A stretch of 48,386 nucleotides of DNA. It comes from Methanoculleus sp. (GTDB lineage: Archaea; Halobacteriota; Methanomicrobia; Methanomicrobiales; Methanomicrobiaceae). Location: contig DSDF01000034.1 in the NCBI GenBank assembly GCA_011048835.1, positions 1-48,386 of the forward strand, given 5' to 3'. The notes under the pieces are model-generated. The model was not told the DNA's origin. It worked only from the letters and a program-made list of their open reading frames with translations, and ran no database searches. This document shows, in pieces, positions 32,159-39,855 of the stretch; within the stretch, counting starts at the first letter, position 1; each line of letters starts with the position of its first letter. The position numbers were made by a program, and so were the translations under genes.

Positions 32159-32734
32159 TCAGCCCAGGTCTTCGGCGAGCAGGGCGTCGATATCCGCCCG
32201 CTCGGTCGTCTGCAGCAGATCGCATTCCCTGCTCACCGATGCCGTCTCCCTGCCCGCCTTCTCCATGGCACGCCTGATGACCGCCACCGCCTGCGCAAGT
32301 CCGCCGCGCTTCCAGTGCGCCTGTATGACCGCATCGGTAATTTTTTTGGCGATCTCGCTGCCGAATACCACGAAGACGCTCCCTTCGCCCTGCTGTGTCA
32401 CGGTGCCCTCCCCGGCCTCGAACTCGGCGATGACGTACCTCCCGGCGGCGGCATAGACCCGCCGTTTGCGCACCTTTCCGCCCTCGCTCGAGGTCACTTC
32501 TCCGACCAGCACGCCATTGCGCAACGCCACCTTGCACCGGTCGTCGTAGACGAACAGCCGGATGCCGATCGCATCGCTGCGCCGGTGCAGGTCCTCGTCG
32601 GCAACGATACGGCCGGAATAGAGTTCCCGCTCGAGGCGTTCGACGCTTGCATCGTTTCCGAGAAAAAAGACCGATCTCCTGTCGCCCGCCATCACGGCGC
32701 CGTTTTCCCCAACAAATGCTATCACGAGACTCAT
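32159..32734 (-). CDS. DUF2121 protein, methanogen family
   Basis: The 191-residue protein starts MSLVIAFVGENGAVMAGDRR, matching DUF2121, a family I recall as methanogen-specific and related in fold to proteasome-type Ntn hydrolases. The middle has FVYDDRCKVALRNGVLVGEV and the later helix KKITDAVIQAHWKRGG. No catalytic N-terminal Thr or Ser is exposed after the Met, so peptidase activity is doubtful. It is cytosolic, 77 bases upstream of the beta-propeller gene on the same strand. The start ATG at 32734 is the only sensible choice. Confidence 0.87.
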   Translation of the reverse strand: MSLVIAFVGENGAVMAGDRRSVFFLGNDASVERLERELYSGRIVADEDLHRRSDAIGIRLFVYDDRCKVALRNGVLVGEVTSSEGGKVRKRRVYAAAGRYVIAEFEAGEGTVTQQGEGSVFVVFGSEIAKKITDAVIQAHWKRGGLAQAVAVIRRAMEKAGRETASVSRECDLLQTTERADIDALLAEDLG

Positions 32735-32807
32735 CGCGCGTCTACTTCTTGATCCACGTGGGCGGGATCATCGATATTCTTGCCGGATGGGGCACCGGGG
32801 CTGCAGC

Positions 32808-33890
32808 TCAACCATGCCGGTGGCGGTGGTGGGTGTCGGGGTGGTGCGGGTGCTCGTGGGCGACTGCCTCGTGGGCGTGGAGGTGGGAATGGTACCCCTG
32901 GCGGTCACGCGGCGGGTCGCCGGGAGCATGGCAATGGTCGTGGTGGCCGTCATCATGGCGGTGGCGGTGCTCGTGCGCCTCCGCGGGATGGTGGTGGATG
33001 TGGCAGTGCCGCTCGGAGAGCATCAGAAAGAGCCCTCCCGCCATCAGGGGAAGCGCGAGGAAGACCGCCGTGCCCGGGATCTCCCGGAAAATTATAAAAG
33101 AAAGAATGACACCGAAGAGTGGATTGATCCCGAATATCGCCCCGGTCCGTGCGGCACCGAGGCCGCGCAGCGCTCTGAGGTAGCAGAGGACCATCATCCC
33201 GCCGAAGGAGAGGAAGCCCACCGCCATCGCCGCCATCACCGTGTGCGGGGCGGGGAGCGTTTCGCCCAGCAGCACGGCCGCCGCCATCATGATCGCCCCT
33301 GCCGCCCAGCCCTTGATGACCACGATGCGCACGGGATCTTTGCCGGAGAGTGCACGGTTGATGTTGACCTCGATCCCCCAGAAGACGCAGGTGAGCAGCA
33401 CGCCGAAGGCCCCGAGGGAGAACCCGAGCGCGGAGCCAGGGCTGTAGGTGAGCGCCATGCAGGCGAGGGTGATGAGGGCGAGGGCGCCCCAGATGCGCGT
33501 TCCCACGGGCTCCCTGAACATGGCGGACGCAACGAACGTGGTGACCACCGCTTCAAAGCCGAGCAGCAGCGAGGCGGTGACCGCGGGGGTGCACGCAAGG
33601 CTCATCATGAGGATGACCGTGGGCAGGATCGAGCCGAGGACGAGCGAGAGCGCGAGCAGGGGGTAGTCTGTTCGCACCAGCGGTGCCTCGACGCTTCTCC
33701 GCCTGTTGCTCCGCCATGCGGTGAGCACGAAATAGGCGCTCATGCCCAGGCCTGCACCGAGATACAAAAGCCCGCTGAGTGTCAGAGGGGCGACACCCCC
33801 GACCAGCAGTTTGGAGAGCGGCGCGCCCGCTCCGAAGAGCACTGCGGCGGCAAGGGCGGACACGATGGAGACGCGGGCATCGCGGGGCAT
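32808..33890 (-). CDS. EamA/DMT-family transporter with histidine-rich C-terminal tail
   Basis: This 360-residue protein's first ~290 residues hold ten transmembrane helices in two EamA repeats (for example SIVSALAAAVLFGAGAPLSK, PEDigree-type TPAVTASLLLGFEAVVTT, and ALRGLGAARTGAIFGINPLF). The last ~70 residues are hydrophilic and contain about 25 His plus two Cys (RHCHIHHHPAEAHEHRHRH and further HH and HxH units). Such tails bind Ni, Zn, Co or Cu and occur in metal transporters and chaperones. EamA proteins usually export metabolites, but here the tail points to metal export or buffering. The ATG at 33890 is the start. It is a lone transcription unit. Confidence 0.9.
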   Translation of the reverse strand: MPRDARVSIVSALAAAVLFGAGAPLSKLLVGGVAPLTLSGLLYLGAGLGMSAYFVLTAWRSNRRRSVEAPLVRTDYPLLALSLVLGSILPTVILMMSLACTPAVTASLLLGFEAVVTTFVASAMFREPVGTRIWGALALITLACMALTYSPGSALGFSLGAFGVLLTCVFWGIEVNINRALSGKDPVRIVVIKGWAAGAIMMAAAVLLGETLPAPHTVMAAMAVGFLSFGGMMVLCYLRALRGLGAARTGAIFGINPLFGVILSFIIFREIPGTAVFLALPLMAGGLFLMLSERHCHIHHHPAEAHEHRHRHDDGHHDHCHAPGDPPRDRQGYHSHLHAHEAVAHEHPHHPDTHHRHRHG

Positions 33891-33953
33891 GGGATATGCA
33901 TAGTATATCGGGGTCCGCCGGGATGAATGGGACGGGTGTGCCGCCGCGGGTCT

Positions 33954-34481
33954 TTAGCCCGGGTTGGCGGCAAACGATGCGGCAAGCGAATGCCGGCGGG
34001 CGGCATCGAGGTCGTCGGCGAGCAGGCCGAACAGGAGGCGGTCGTGGAATCCGCCGCGTGCGTGCCAGTACTTCCGCTGGCAGCCTTCGGCAACAAAGCC
34101 GCATCTCTCCATCACCCGCCTCGAACCGGTATTGCCCGCGGCACAGTCCCCGTTCAGGCGGTACGCCCCTGCCACGAGAAACGCATAGTACACGAGAAAA
34201 CCGCAGGCTTCAGTGCCGTAGCCCCGGTTCCAGCACGAATCGTCGATCTGGTAGCCGATGAGGTAGGCGCCGGGGCTGGCATCGATGGCCAGCAGGCCGC
34301 ACTGACCGACGAACTCACCACCATCCCGGGTCCTGAGGGTGAAGATGGGGTTTGAAGGCAGGGCGCCGCAGGCGCGGGCCTCGCGGGCGGCCTCCACGAA
34401 GGGGGTGAAGTAGGTTCCGGTCGCCTCATCCGAATTCGGCCCGAAAAAGAGCCATTCGCAGACGGAATCCTTTGCGAGCAT
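33954..34481 (-). CDS. GNAT acetyltransferase, N-terminally shortened
   Basis: The visible frame has a RimJ/RimL-like GNAT fold: FGPNSDEATGTYFTPFVEAA, IFTLRTRDGGEFVGQCGLLA, LIGYQIDDSCWNRGYGTEAC (acetyl-CoA loop), then GNTGSRRVMERCGFVAEG. Relatives have about 30 more residues before the DxxVCEWLFFGP region, but here the frame runs into the aspartate racemase gene, whose C-terminus is also lost. ATG 34481 gives a 175-residue protein overlapping the racemase gene by 56 bases. I read this as a deletion fusing two neighbours; the protein may be inactive. Confidence 0.7.
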   Translation of the reverse strand: MLAKDSVCEWLFFGPNSDEATGTYFTPFVEAAREARACGALPSNPIFTLRTRDGGEFVGQCGLLAIDASPGAYLIGYQIDDSCWNRGYGTEACGFLVYYAFLVAGAYRLNGDCAAGNTGSRRVMERCGFVAEGCQRKYWHARGGFHDRLLFGLLADDLDAARRHSLAASFAANPG

Positions 34482-35100
34482 CCGGCCTGATGAGCAGGGG
34501 GATCTCGGTGCAGCCAAGCACCACCGCCTCTGCACCCTGCTGCCCGAGCCTATCGATGATCGCCGCCATGGCTGCGCGCGAAGAGACATCGAACAGCTCG
34601 CGGCAGATCTCGTCAAAGATGATCCGGTCGACGAATTCCCGGTCGCAGTCCCCGGGCACAATCACCTCAATCCCGAACTCCTCCTCCTGTCTTTGCCGGT
34701 AAAATGCACCCTCCATCGTGAGGCGTGTCCCCAGCAGGCCGACGGTTTTCCGGCCGTCTGCAACGATCTGCGCACCGGTGACATCGGCGATGTGGATGAG
34801 GTGGACGGTACATTCTGCCTGTAGCCGGTCCGCAAGGATGTGTATCGTGTTGGTGCAGATGAGCAGGCACTTCGCACCGCCTTTTTCCAGTGCACGGGCG
34901 GCATGCACAAGGAGAGCGGCGATCGCATCCCACTCCCCCTCGTGCATCAGCGTTGAGATGTGCGCGAAATCAAAGGAATAAAGCATGCATGCCGCCGAAT
35001 GGAGACCTCCAAATCTGCGGCTCACCTCCTCATTGATACTCCGGTAATAGGCAAGGGACGACTCCCAGCTCATCCCCCCGATAAGCCCGATCGTGTTCAT
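34426..35100 (-). CDS. Aspartate/glutamate racemase family protein, C-terminally altered
   Basis: This 224-residue enzyme begins MNTIGLIGGMSWESSLAYYR (family GGxSWxST). The two catalytic cysteines are in LICTNTIH and VVLGCTEIPLLI. It is a PLP-independent racemase converting L- to D-aspartate or similar amino acids. The normal end (RPxDxxxPLFDTTxIHA) is missing: after LLIRPDA the frame reads ARKGFRLRMALFRAEFG, out-of-frame acetyltransferase sequence. Both cysteines are kept, so activity is possible, but substrate residues near the C-terminus are lost. It starts at ATG 35100. Confidence 0.85.
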   Translation of the reverse strand: MNTIGLIGGMSWESSLAYYRSINEEVSRRFGGLHSAACMLYSFDFAHISTLMHEGEWDAIAALLVHAARALEKGGAKCLLICTNTIHILADRLQAECTVHLIHIADVTGAQIVADGRKTVGLLGTRLTMEGAFYRQRQEEEFGIEVIVPGDCDREFVDRIIFDEICRELFDVSSRAAMAAIIDRLGQQGAEAVVLGCTEIPLLIRPDARKGFRLRMALFRAEFG

Positions 35101-35240
35101 CGTTTCACGTCTTCCCGAGAGCGTGGGAGATACCGGGTATTAGGGATTGGGGTATCTGCGCGATGGCGTACGAAGAACATCCCGGGAGAAATCCGGCGTT
35201 TTCGGAGGGGATACCCGCCGGGTGAGAAAAGTGGTGAGTT

Positions 35241-35561
35241 TCAGGGCCGCCCTCCGACGCTCTCCACATCCAGGTCGACCTCGATGCCGCCCTGGACGGC
35301 AAACACGAGGTTGTAGACGACGGCCGCGATGGCCCCGCCGATGAACCCCCCGATCGCCCAGACGACCATGGCAATGAGGATGCCGGCGATACCCGCGCCG
35401 ATCGCACCGATAAGTCCGATATCAATCACGGGAACGGTCGCTACCACGGCGAGAATCCCTGCGACAAGCCCATACAGCGCACTCAGGACTGCAAAGAATA
35501 GTGCAACCGACCAGACCCCGAGACGCTTAACCCGCACCTTCTCTTTTGTCAAACACTTCAC
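35241..35561 (-). CDS. Small membrane protein, DUF3566-like
   Basis: This 106-residue protein has a basic start (EKVRVKRLGVWSVALFFAVL), two to three hydrophobic helices rich in Gly and Ala (IGAIGAGIAGILIAMVVWAI, then GGFIGGAIAAVVYNLV) and a short soluble tail, GGIEVDLDVESVG. The WSVAL-helix, Gly-rich helix, then YNLVxxxxGGIEVxL pattern is a known family of small archaeal/bacterial membrane proteins (DUF3566-like). The start is GTG at 35561 with GGGGG adjacent; later starts in the frame are possible. The upstream region has a TATA-like promoter with a dyad. Confidence 0.72.
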   Translation of the reverse strand: MKCLTKEKVRVKRLGVWSVALFFAVLSALYGLVAGILAVVATVPVIDIGLIGAIGAGIAGILIAMVVWAIGGFIGGAIAAVVYNLVFAVQGGIEVDLDVESVGGRP

Positions 35562-35579
35562 CCCCAGTGGGACGCTACG

Positions 35580-35618
35580 ACATAGGATAGCCAGAAAGAT
35601 ATTAAAATATTGCTATGT
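35580..35618 (-). promoter_or_regulatory. Promoter with flanking inverted repeat
   Basis: ACATAG at 35580-35585 is complementary to CTATGT at 35613-35618, and between them on the minus strand is a TATA-like AATATTTTAATATC. The dyad encloses the TATA element, so a protein binding it would control the small membrane protein gene starting at 35561. Confidence 0.4.
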
Positions 35619-35796
35619 GGATAAAAACCCTGGCCGGGTAATAGAGCTTATCAGCCCATTCCTGCAGTAGTTTGGCAGCAGGACTGCTCCGCGGAACCGC
35701 AAGGGGACACGGAGGAGACGCCAGTTGTTCCCGCAGGCGGCGGGCGGGGCACCCAACCACTTCCGGCAAATGTTGATGTAGCCCGAAAAGAAAAAT

Positions 35797-36066
35797 ATGA
35801 ATATGAAGGGGGATATCACCGCGTTCGCCTGCCATGTCGCCATGGGGGCACTCATCACCCAGGTACTTCTTCTGGCACTTTCCGTACAATGCGGTCTGCC
35901 CGGCGCCGGCGGACCACTCCAGAACCTCGGCGCCGTCTGGGAGAGTATTGCCGGCCAGCTGACCACCACCCAGCTCGTGCTGTTCGGCCTGTTCGACTGC
36001 GCGGGCGGGCTGGGGTTTAGCGCTCTTGCACACGGCAGGATGACCCGGCTGTTCGCGCATTCCTGA
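35797..36066 (+). CDS. Possible 89-residue membrane protein
   Basis: The frame encodes two hydrophobic stretches: ITAFACHVAMGALITQVLLL and TTTQLVLFGLFDCAGGLGFS, separated by a polar loop. The start ATG at 35797 follows AAAGAAAAAT, with no clear ribosome site. A T-run (36116-36122) lies downstream and could end its transcript. No family is recognised, and the antisense strand also has open frames, so this may be a chance frame. Confidence 0.35.
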   Translation: MNMKGDITAFACHVAMGALITQVLLLALSVQCGLPGAGGPLQNLGAVWESIAGQLTTTQLVLFGLFDCAGGLGFSALAHGRMTRLFAHS

Positions 36067-36115
36067 AGAGCCCCGCCGCGATTCCCGCAGGTTCCCGATC
36101 CGCCCGGCACCACCC

Positions 36116-36122
36116 TTTTTTT
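36116..36122 (+). terminator. T-run
   Basis: Seven T residues between the small membrane ORF and the MATE gene, suitable for archaeal termination of the upstream transcript. Confidence 0.35.
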
Positions 36123-36183
36123 CTGCTCGGCTGTCGAGAGATACGGGCATAGTACCGCCAGCCGAGCCGCATCCAGTACTTCC

Positions 36184-37590
36184 ATGACCGCAGAACCAGA
36201 AAAATTCCAGGAAAAGGCGACCAGAGGCGTCCATATCCTCACCGGCGACCCGAAGAAGGCCATCGTCGAACTCGCATGGCCCATGATCATCGCCATGGTG
36301 CTGCTCTCCTTCTACCAGATCGTCGATGCAGCATGGGTCGCCGGCCTTGGCCCTGACGCGCTCGCCGCCGTGGGGTTCGCCGGCCCGGTCTTCATGGTGC
36401 TCGTCGGGATGGGCATCGGGGTCGGGGCAGGCGTCACCTCGGCGGTAGCGAGGCGTATCGGGGCCGGGGACCGGGCGGGCGCCGACAACGTAGCCCTCCA
36501 CGCGGTGCTCCTCGCGGTGCTCATCTCCGCAGTGCTCACCGCCCCCCTCGTGGCCTTCGCCGAGCCGCTATTCCTGGCCCTCGGGGCGGGCGAGGTGGCG
36601 GGGCTTGCAGCGGACTACGGGAAAATTGTCTTTGGCGGCGCCGTCTTCGTCATTTTCAGCAATATCGCCTACGCCATCCTGCGGGGCGAGGGCGACACCC
36701 GGCGGACGATGTATGCAATGGCGCTCTCGTCGGTGCTCAACATGATCCTCGATCCCCTCCTGATCTATCAGGCGGGGCTCGGCGTCGCCGGGGCCGCACT
36801 GGCGACCGTCATTTCCATCGCCGCTGTCTCGGCGCTGCTGCTCTACTGGTTTTTCATCCGGCGCGATACCTATGTCACGCTCTCCCCCGCGAATTTTGCG
36901 TACGATACGGGTACCGTGGCCGATATCCTGACGGTGGGCTTCCCGGCGAGCCTGGAATTCTTCATGATGGCCTCAGTCACCATCATCCTCAACGTCATCC
37001 TGGTCGGCGTCGGCGGGACGGATGCGGTGGCGGTGTACACCACGGGGTGGCGGGTGGTGATGTTCGCCATCATCCCCATCATCGGCCTCGGCACGTCGGT
37101 GGTCTCCGTCACGGGCGCCGCGTTCGGAGCCCGCCGTTTCGAGCGCATGGAGCTGATCCACGGCTATGCAACGAAACTGGGGGTGGGGATCGGCAATACG
37201 ACGAGCGCCATCACCTGGCTGCTCGCCCCGTGCATCGCGGTGCTGTTCACCTATTCCCCCGAAAGCGCCCCCCTTGCAGTCCCGCTGGTCGCCTTCCTCA
37301 GGACCATGTGTTTCTTTTATCCGTTCGTGCCCCCCGGCGCGATCTCCAGTTCGCTCTTCCAGGGGGTAGGCAAGGGGTTCACCTCGCTGTTCCTCAACGT
37401 CCTGCGGTCGTTTATCTTCATCGCCGTCTTCGCCTACCTCCTCGCACACGTGATGGGGTTCGGCGTGGAGGGCGTCTGGTGGGGCATCGTGATCGGCGAT
37501 ATTGCCGGCGGGCTTGCGGCCTTCGGGTGGGCGAAACTCTACCTGTCCCGGCTGCTGGCGGTGCGGGGAAACGGCCCCGCTCCCGCCTGA
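36184..37590 (+). CDS. MATE-family efflux transporter
   Basis: This 468-residue protein has twelve helices in two MatE repeats. The N-terminal half shows IVELAWPMIIAMVLLSFYQI then VDAAWVAGLGPDALAAVGFA, the conserved helix 1-2 region; YAILRGEGDTRRTMYAMALS is the helix 5-6 motif. The second half repeats the pattern (GFPASLEFFMMASVTIILNV). MATE proteins export cationic drugs or metabolites with Na+ or H+. The ATG at 36184 is supported by family alignment. It appears monocistronic, with the MazF-like gene 63 bases beyond. Confidence 0.94.
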   Translation: MTAEPEKFQEKATRGVHILTGDPKKAIVELAWPMIIAMVLLSFYQIVDAAWVAGLGPDALAAVGFAGPVFMVLVGMGIGVGAGVTSAVARRIGAGDRAGADNVALHAVLLAVLISAVLTAPLVAFAEPLFLALGAGEVAGLAADYGKIVFGGAVFVIFSNIAYAILRGEGDTRRTMYAMALSSVLNMILDPLLIYQAGLGVAGAALATVISIAAVSALLLYWFFIRRDTYVTLSPANFAYDTGTVADILTVGFPASLEFFMMASVTIILNVILVGVGGTDAVAVYTTGWRVVMFAIIPIIGLGTSVVSVTGAAFGARRFERMELIHGYATKLGVGIGNTTSAITWLLAPCIAVLFTYSPESAPLAVPLVAFLRTMCFFYPFVPPGAISSSLFQGVGKGFTSLFLNVLRSFIFIAVFAYLLAHVMGFGVEGVWWGIVIGDIAGGLAAFGWAKLYLSRLLAVRGNGPAPA

Positions 37591-37653
37591 GCGCATCCCG
37601 GGCCGCACGAAACCAATCGATTTATCGGGTTCCGGGCCAGATTATACTCCGGA

Positions 37654-38004
37654 ATGGCTGCCTACCGGGAAGGCGACGTGCTGCAGGCGGAGGTTCGCGT
37701 CGATGGGAGAGGGGACGCGAAGGTACGCCCGGTGGTGGTGATCGAATGGGAGGACGCGGTGACGCTCCGCGTCCTTCCCGTCACCTCCCGCTCCCCCGTC
37801 GATGCACCCCACGTGGCCGTCGAGCTGGTGGATTTCGTCCAGGGCGGGCTCGATTTCTTCGAGGCGAGCTATGTCCTCACCACCAGCGAGTGCAGGGTGG
37901 GCGTCCGGGAGGTCAGGGGCAGGAAAGGCAGGCTTGCACGGGAACCCCTGGAGGCGATCCGGGCCGCACTGCCTTCGACACGCGGCCGGGCGGGGAAAGG
38001 GTGA
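37654..38004 (+). CDS. PemK/MazF-like protein
   Basis: The 116-residue protein has a barrel-type pattern: VRVDGRGDAKVRPVVVIEWE (family: G..KRPalVl), LRVLPVTSRSP (family vaPiTS) and VQGGLDFFEASYVLTTSECR (family: GL...S.v.ld....v). The end, RKGRLAREPLEAIRAAL, matches the final helix. MazF/PemK proteins are ribosome-independent mRNA nucleases or their harmless relatives. No antitoxin gene is adjacent (a short region upstream has no candidate), so it may be a non-toxic homologue. Its key acidic and arginine residues cannot be judged by eye. Confidence 0.65.
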   Translation: MAAYREGDVLQAEVRVDGRGDAKVRPVVVIEWEDAVTLRVLPVTSRSPVDAPHVAVELVDFVQGGLDFFEASYVLTTSECRVGVREVRGRKGRLAREPLEAIRAALPSTRGRAGKG

Positions 38005-38163
38005 GGACGGGACCGCCCGGGCCCTGCGGAAGCGGCGTGCATTGCCGAATGAGAGAACCACCTCTCCCGGAGAGGGGTTTCGAGGATACAGCAGCCGCGT
38101 TTTATGGGTATCCTTTTTATTGTAGCAGTGCATACTAAAAGAAAATCAGATATCGTTCACGGA

Positions 38164-38493
38164 GTGAGACACCTGGCCAACAATACGAGGAAACATAAAC
38201 CGGGCGGGGGGGAAGAGCCGGCGATCATTCGCGTGCGCCTCCCGAACAAACGGAACAACGAGATGTTCGGCATGGCGGACCTGATGCTGGGCGCAAACCA
38301 CATCCGGGTCAAGTGCTTCGACGGCGTCACGCGTGTCGGGCGGATCAAGGGCAAGATCAAAAAGCGCGTCTGGATCCGCGAGGGCGACGTGCTCATCGTG
38401 ATCCCCTGGAGTTTCCAGGACGAGAAGTGCGACATCGTCTACCGCTACACGGGCCCGCAGGTGGAGTGGCTCCGCAGAAACGGCTATCTCTGA
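38164..38493 (+). CDS. eif1A: Translation initiation factor aIF-1A
   Basis: This 109-residue OB-fold factor promotes scanning and initiator tRNA binding on the small ribosomal subunit. Conserved stretches: [40 protein letters not shown] and [20 protein letters not shown]; the family ends near WLRRNGYL. I placed the start at GTG 38164 ([15 protein letters not shown]), where family homology begins and after a TATA-like CTTTTTATTG (38112-38121). An in-frame ATG at 38104 would add 20 residues with no family counterpart and would overlap the promoter. Confidence 0.9.
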   Translation: MRHLANNTRKHKPGGGEEPAIIRVRLPNKRNNEMFGMADLMLGANHIRVKCFDGVTRVGRIKGKIKKRVWIREGDVLIVIPWSFQDEKCDIVYRYTGPQVEWLRRNGYL

Positions 38494-38567
38494 GGGGCCG
38501 AATAATTTTCCCGGCGTGTGCCGCAACGTGTTATCATTCGGGAAACTGAAAATGCTCCCCGTCTCTC

Positions 38568-38583
38568 ATTTTTCGAAAAAAAG
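38568..38583. terminator. Bidirectional terminator between aIF-1A and the pilin-like operon
   Basis: ATTTTTCGAAAAAAAG forms a short A/T hairpin about TCGA and supplies T-runs on both strands. The two genes converge here (stops at 38493 and 38585), so it likely ends both transcripts. Confidence 0.55.
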
Positions 38584-38584
38584 T

Positions 38585-39397
38585 TCAGATATTGGTGATG
38601 GTGATATCGTACTGCTTGACGAACACCCGTTTCACATTTGATATGGTATATTCTTTGCCATTATGGGGGCCCAAGCCGTTTGGAGCTATTGACGATCCAC
38701 TGAAGTAGTTCTTCCATGCCTGGGAATAGTCATTGACAGTATCTGGATCATAGGTTACGGCAACGTGTGTTGGATCTACAAATTCTATAGTCCGGGCCAG
38801 CAAGCTGTTCTCATTCCTGCTCATCTGGAGGTTGCCGATGCCGTTGAGGGAGAGAGCCCGGGAGGAATCGAGCCTCATCAGGAAGATGACGAGGGTATCC
38901 GTGTCGTCATCATAGAACCAGCGCGGTTCTGCGAGCATGACCGAACCCGATGCGTCCTGCTGCCGCTTTACCACCGCCCCGTTCTCAAAGGAGATAACCG
39001 CCGTCCCCTGGTCGGAGACGTAGCGCAATTCGCCGGGTTTGAAATTGATGAAGTCAGCGTGCAAATCTTCCCAGGTCCCGTTATCCCACCATTCAAAATT
39101 GAATTTCTGGCTTGAGTCTGCCTTCTTATGCACAGTCAGGGCCCCGCCGGAGACCCGCAGGGCCGTGTCCTTGTAGGGCACGTTGCTGTAGGTGAGCAGT
39201 TTGATGTCGTTCTGGATCGTGATCATCGTCTGCTCCATGGTGCGCTCGTCCGCCCCGATCTGGTGCTGGAGCAGCATCGGGTACCCGTAGAGGGAGACCA
39301 ATCCGATGCCGGCGACCACGATGGAGAAAATGATGATAAACCCGATCGATTCGGAAACCGCACTCTCGTCCATTTGAAATATCCTTTGTATGCTCAT
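38585..39397 (-). CDS. Pilin-like anchored surface protein, last gene of the six-gene operon
   Basis: This 270-residue protein has a short polar start (RIFQMDESAVSES) then a hydrophobic helix (IGFIIIFSIVVAGIGLVSLY), matching the archaeal pilin N-terminus of DxAVSxxIGxI type (DUF1628/DUF7289-like). The remaining ~220 residues are beta-rich and extracellular: ALRVSGGALTVHKKADSS, LRYVSDQGTAVISFENGAVV and WFYDDDTDTLVIFLMRLDSS. The family has no known enzyme activity; the fold suits a minor pilin or pseudopilin. It overlaps the previous gene by four bases (ATGA), a sign of coupled translation. Confidence 0.85.
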   Translation of the reverse strand: MSIQRIFQMDESAVSESIGFIIIFSIVVAGIGLVSLYGYPMLLQHQIGADERTMEQTMITIQNDIKLLTYSNVPYKDTALRVSGGALTVHKKADSSQKFNFEWWDNGTWEDLHADFINFKPGELRYVSDQGTAVISFENGAVVKRQQDASGSVMLAEPRWFYDDDTDTLVIFLMRLDSSRALSLNGIGNLQMSRNENSLLARTIEFVDPTHVAVTYDPDTVNDYSQAWKNYFSGSSIAPNGLGPHNGKEYTISNVKRVFVKQYDITITNI

Positions 39398-39855
39398 GTA
39401 TACCCACTCGAGTCATAGGAAATCCTGTTCAGTCCGTTGCCGGTCGTCTCTCCGGTCACCGGGCGGGTCGCCCCGATGCCTCCCAGCGCGATGCTGCTGC
39501 GGAGGTTGTAGTCGGTCACGATGATCCGCTGTGCTGCACCCTCGCCGTCGAGCTGCACCCAGTATTCCTGCTTCGCCACGTCGTCGGGGAGGTCGAACTT
39601 CGTGGTGATCGTTCCGTTGCCGGGGGCGATGACATAGAGGTCCACGATCCGGACGCTGACCCCGTTGCCGATATCGGTGAAGCTGTGGAACTTGAGGGTG
39701 TCGGAGGGGCCCGAGATGAAGGCTGCGTTGACGGCGAACATGACGATGACCAGCAGCACCACCAGTACGCCGGAGACGGTGATGTACTCGAGCAGGCTGG
39801 AAAGGCCCTCTTCATCAAGGTGTTTTCGGTCGCGATAGCAGGAACGTCTCATCAT
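39394..39855 (-). CDS. Pilin-like small membrane-anchored protein
   Basis: This 153-residue protein has a basic start (MMRRSCYRDRKHLDEEGLSS), then the hydrophobic helix LLEYITVSGVLVVLLVIVMF with Glu near its start, as in type IV pilins (Glu at +5 or +6 of the mature protein). The rest is a small beta domain: VSVRIVDLYVIAPGNGTITT and DYNLRSSIALGGIGATRP. It overlaps the preceding gene by 41 bases, an unusually large overlap. Haloarchaea have comparable short anchored proteins in pilus-related clusters (DUF7266-like, by recollection). Confidence 0.82.
   Translation of the reverse strand: MMRRSCYRDRKHLDEEGLSSLLEYITVSGVLVVLLVIVMFAVNAAFISGPSDTLKFHSFTDIGNGVSVRIVDLYVIAPGNGTITTKFDLPDDVAKQEYWVQLDGEGAAQRIIVTDYNLRSSIALGGIGATRPVTGETTGNGLNRISYDSSGYT

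Noticed and set aside
32082-32537. Upstream extension of the beta-propeller frame.
   Set aside because: It is antisense-frame sequence inside the DUF2121 gene; the signal anchor and ribosome site place the start at 32081.
32787-33926. A 379-codon plus-strand frame across the EamA gene.
   Set aside because: It is highly charged, with His and Glu runs that mirror the transporter's codons; no domain.
35602-36501. A 299-codon minus-strand frame.
   Set aside because: It overlaps the MATE gene antisense and has no recognisable domain or start signal.
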